Source of the DNA: Phallusia mammillata
Lineage: Eukaryota > Chordata > Ascidiacea > Phlebobranchia > Ascidiidae
NCBI GenBank assembly: GCA_003260075.1
Contig: QLIY01000496.1
Span: forward strand, 53,924 to 117,923
Direction: 5' to 3'
Length of the DNA: 64,000 nucleotides
The position numbers were made by a program, and so were the translations under genes. Below the pieces are notes generated by a model. That model made no database searches. It had not been told where the DNA came from and worked only from the letters and a program-made list of their open reading frames with translations. Of the stretch, positions 62,101-64,000 are shown one piece after another. Numbering within the stretch: the stretch's first letter is position 1; each line of letters opens with the position of its first letter.

Positions 62101-63645
62101 GGTTTGAAGTTCACCCCCCCCCCCATCTATGAATATAGCTCACTACAGTTAACCATGGCGCTTCAGTTTAGAAAAAAAAAAATGTTTCACGTTTAACCTA
62201 ATCCTTGGAAATTCTGACAAAGATAAAATCGTGTTTGTCTTGTTCAATTTTATTATTACCCAAGTATTGGAGTTGAGAAGTTAAGTTGCTTCCCCCCCCC
62301 CCCCACGGACAGTAAAAAAACTGTTGAAGAATTGAAAGCAAAGTGAGTAGCGGTATTAAGGAAAATTTAGATTAACATTGAAATCATACTCTTTTATAAC
62401 TTAGTGCATATTATTTTGAGTTGTGAAGTTATGATATATATTAGATCACCGATTGAAAGTAACCAGGTTGCATGTTTCGTAAGGCCGAAGAAATGCTAAA
62501 CTCTATAAGAGCACTAAAAATAATCATATGTTATACAATACATAATATCAGACACTGTTGTTTTTTGGAGTATATATATTCAATTCACACCGTTCAAATC
62601 GTTCATACTTTAGGTATTCGTTACATTGAGCTTAAATTAGTTGTAAAGCATTTCATCTAAGTATGAGTGTTACATGTCAGGTATGTTGATTACGAATTCA
62701 TCAACAACTTAGAGGCGTCGGAATTTGCTGAAATCAAAGCCAACCGAAATGAAAACGAGGGTTTATTGGGAATCATGGTTGATATGTATCTCTTGTCGAA
62801 GTGTTCGCATCTCGTGTGTGACGGAAACTCAAATGTAAGTCTTAGATTGACTCAAAATGTAGTTAAATTGTAGCAGGCCAGGCCTATTAAAGGCGTCTCA
62901 CCGATTTATACGGCCACACATGTCAAGGTATAGGTTAGGGAAATCAATCTTGCTGTGGGATTCAAATCCACGACCAACCCCCCCCCCTCGCATCTCGTGT
63001 GTGACGGAAACTCAAATGTAAGTCTTAGATTGACTGAAAATGTAGTTAAATTGTAGCACACCAGGACTATTGAAGGCGTCTTACAGATTTATTCGGTTAC
63101 ACATGTCAAGGTAGGTTAGAGAAACCTATCTTGCTGTGGGATTCGAACCCACGACAGGAGCATTTCCGGAACTGGCGCTCTACCAGCCGAGCTACAAAGG
63201 CTCAGCAAGGAGTCCGTAAAAATCGAATCAAAGGCACCGTTGCCTGCCTCTTTTGCTGCACATGTCAGCTTCTTAGTGACAAAAACAGTTCATGTAGCTC
63301 TATATTAGTCTTATAAGTTTTGACATATAAGACATAAAATTTATATGTATGATATGTTTTCAATACTAGGTTTGCCGCATCGCCTATGAACTGATGCAAA
63401 CCCAAAATGTTGATGCATCTGCAAGATTCACACCAATTGGGGAGATATACAAAAATGTTCCATACGTCGTAAAGTTCCGAAAGCTGTTACATTTTGGCAA
63501 TAAAAGAGAAACTACAGGAGAAGATAAGATTTCTCGTAAAGAAGGCAATATGTTAAGAGTGTCCAAACATTTCTACTACCACCTAAAAAGAATCACACAT
63601 GTTTTGCCTGTTAATGTGTTTTGCCAAAATTGTGCAAATGTATAA
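59193..63645 (+). CDS. FUT8-like alpha-1,6-fucosyltransferase
   Basis: This is a type II Golgi membrane enzyme of GT23 that, in the family, adds core alpha-1,6-fucose to N-glycans from GDP-fucose. Exons: 59193-59287 (start MALLSYIIKTMVRSL plus signal anchor TVIASLALLMLFAIIA), 59602-59795 (stem), 60050-60155 and 60514-60622 (coiled stem), 60747-60984 (NPKQCDKAKRLVC...YGFGG), 61593-61821 (VAWWQGQIVKYIMRP), 62024-62114 (LHVRRTDKADRNKYDDEEYM), 62305-62342, 62681-62834 (YEFINNLEA...LLGIMVDMYLLSK) and 63370-63645 (VCRIAYELMQ). HVRRTDK is the GDP-fucose-binding signature shared with FUT8. About a dozen residues between EEYMEFVAAWF and TDSKKTVEEL are lost in a poly-C/inverted-repeat assembly fault. 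The C-terminus does not show a normal FUT8 SH3 domain. FUT8 itself or a diverged paralogue are both possible. Confidence 0.85.
59889..59952 (-). repeat. SINE fragment in FUT8-like intron
   Basis: GCCCATTGAAGGTGCCATAC followed by CGAATCAGCCGGTCACCAAG matches the body of the repeats at 43010-43215 and 62875-63210. No tRNA-like head is attached. Confidence 0.5.
61325..61335. other. poly-C join with duplicated FUT8-like intron
   Basis: About 61090-61320 and 61355-61585 are two diverged versions (AAAGTTTCAT...TTTATGATTCAAAC, CAAACAGTGCATT). Confidence 0.75.
61871..61871. other. single-N join, exon end duplicated
   Basis: TTCTCAACTCCAATACTTGG (exon end and donor) occurs at 61802-61821 and again immediately after the N. 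Confidence 0.85.
61872..62290. repeat. inverted duplication flanking a poly-C in the FUT8-like gene
   Basis: 61872-62027 and 62125-62280 are reverse complements with a few differences (shared AACTGAAGCGCCATGGTTAA...). The spacer holds the HVRRTDK exon and the poly-C at 62114-62124; a second poly-C (62292-62304) follows. Confidence 0.85.
62024..62114 (+). CDS. FUT8-like exon with HVRRTDK motif, truncated by poly-C
   Basis: The acceptor TTCATAG precedes an exon encoding LHVRRTDKADRNKYDDEEYM. The frame runs into poly-C at 62114 before the conserved LATD segment, which resumes at 62305 as TDSKKTVEELKAK. The two arginines of HVRR are the essential GDP-fucose-binding residues in human FUT8. Confidence 0.85.
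62875..62977 (-). repeat. allelic or duplicate copy of the SINE body, cut by poly-C
   Basis: AGGCCTATTAAAGGCGTC...CATGTCAAGG and the reversed B box GGGATTCAAATCCACGACC match 63060-63150. The tRNA-like head is lost at the poly-C at 62978. It is preceded by the same exon end as the other copy (GTGACGGAAACTCAAATGTA). Confidence 0.65.
62978..62987. other. poly-C join with duplicated exon end and SINE
   Basis: TCGCATCTCGTGTGTGACGG...AATGTAAGT occurs at 62807-62838 and again at 62988 onward. Only the first copy is attached to its full exon. Confidence 0.8.
63055..63205 (-). mobile_element. tRNA-derived SINE
   Basis: On the minus strand the head reads TAGCTCGGCTGGTAGAGC (A-box region with a 4-bp D stem, GCTC/GAGC) and GTGGGTTCGAATCCCAC (exact B box with a 5-bp T stem). 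The anticodon stem and acceptor stem do not pair properly, so it is not a functional tRNA. The body continues leftward to about 63055. A second copy, cut by poly-C, lies at 62875-62977. Confidence 0.75.
63370..63645 (+). CDS. FUT8-like last exon with diverged C-terminus
   Basis: It begins VCRIAYELMQTQNVDASARF, matching human FUT8 [20 protein letters not shown]. The remaining ~60 residues are basic (KISRKEGNMLRVSKHFYYH) and end at TAA 63643-63645. A weak resemblance to the first strands of the FUT8 SH3 (EGNMLRV versus PGDIIGV) is visible, but the rest of the SH3 is missing. Confidence 0.85.
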   Translation, partial: VCRIAYELMQTQNVDASARFTPIGEIYKNVPYVVKFRKLLHFGNKRETTGEDKISRKEGNMLRVSKHFYYHLKRITHVLPVNVFCQNCANV

Positions 63646-64000
63646 ATTATTTTTGGTGTTTTTCACTATAATAAAAACAAAAAATGGATATAGTATGAAC
63701 TCGACTTTCGTTCCTACCCCAACTAAACCCAAGACCTTTTCAGTCGTGTTTGCCCATATTACGCCATCTCACTTTCTCGTGCATAAGGCCCAGTCACAGA
63801 ACACCTTGCAAATAAGTTGCAGTTGCAAAGTGTTTAGCCCTTCACATTTTGGGCCCTTTATTTTTGTGCTCTTCATAATCTTTCAACGTTATGCAGCTAT
63901 GGCGTGCTTGATTATTGTTCTAATGCAACTGTGTCGCTCTATTTATGTTCTTGCACTAAGCGAAATAAACCCAACGCAACTAACAAGAACCGTTGTGCTG
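63646..64000. other. sequence downstream of the FUT8-like gene
   Basis: ATAATAAAAACAAAAAA shortly after the stop (about 63669-63685) could serve in 3'-end formation, but no exact AATAAA is present right there. Nothing else is recognised. Confidence 0.35.

Noticed and set aside
63128..63205. Functional tRNA gene on the minus strand
   Set aside because: A and B boxes and the D and T stems are good, but the acceptor and anticodon stems do not pair and the sequence continues into a repeated body, so it is a SINE head.

Overview
The window is eukaryotic nuclear DNA. It is AT-rich, and its genes are broken into many short exons with GT-AG introns. The gene content is metazoan (VAV, CDC7, ATOH8, PPP1R10/PNUTS and an alpha-1,6-fucosyltransferase of the FUT8 type). 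Single VAV and ATOH8 genes, small introns, tRNA-derived SINEs, small hAT MITEs and strong two-haplotype polymorphism fit an invertebrate deuterostome, most plausibly an ascidian such as Ciona. That assignment is inference.

Layout: (1) about 2.9-10.0 kb, minus strand: PPP1R10/PNUTS-like gene, with its N-terminal TFIIS-like domain at the high-coordinate end and its PP1-docking motif near 3.3 kb. Its 3' end was not found. (2) 10-13.5 kb: head-to-head gap with promoter-like signals (a YY1-type motif near 12.1 kb) and a MITE. (3) 13.55-17.0 kb, plus strand: complete CDC7 kinase gene, 10 exons. (4) 17-24.7 kb: gene-free DNA with GC-rich islands. (5) 24.7-29.4 kb, plus strand: ATOH8-type bHLH gene with a very long N-terminus. 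(6) 29.4-37.0 kb: intergenic, with MITEs and GC-rich patches. (7) 37.0-55.9 kb, minus strand: complete VAV gene, 26 coding exons whose splice phases all agree, giving 934 residues with CH-acidic-DH-PH-C1-SH3-SH2-SH3 order. (8) 55.9-59.2 kb: intergenic. (9) 59.2-63.6 kb, plus strand: FUT8-like gene with a diverged C-terminus.

The genes are not an operon or a single pathway; each is a separate conserved animal gene (PP1 nuclear targeting, replication kinase, transcription factor, Rho-GEF adaptor, Golgi glycosyltransferase).

The most striking non-gene structure is a set of about 24 poly-C tracts, all C on the plus strand, plus three single Ns. Most sit exactly between two near-identical copies of the flanking sequence. 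They look like assembly joins between two haplotypes rather than biology, and they break or duplicate exons of PPP1R10, ATOH8 and the FUT8-like gene. One such pair exposes an insertion/empty-site polymorphism for a mobile element carrying a hammerhead-ribozyme-like core.
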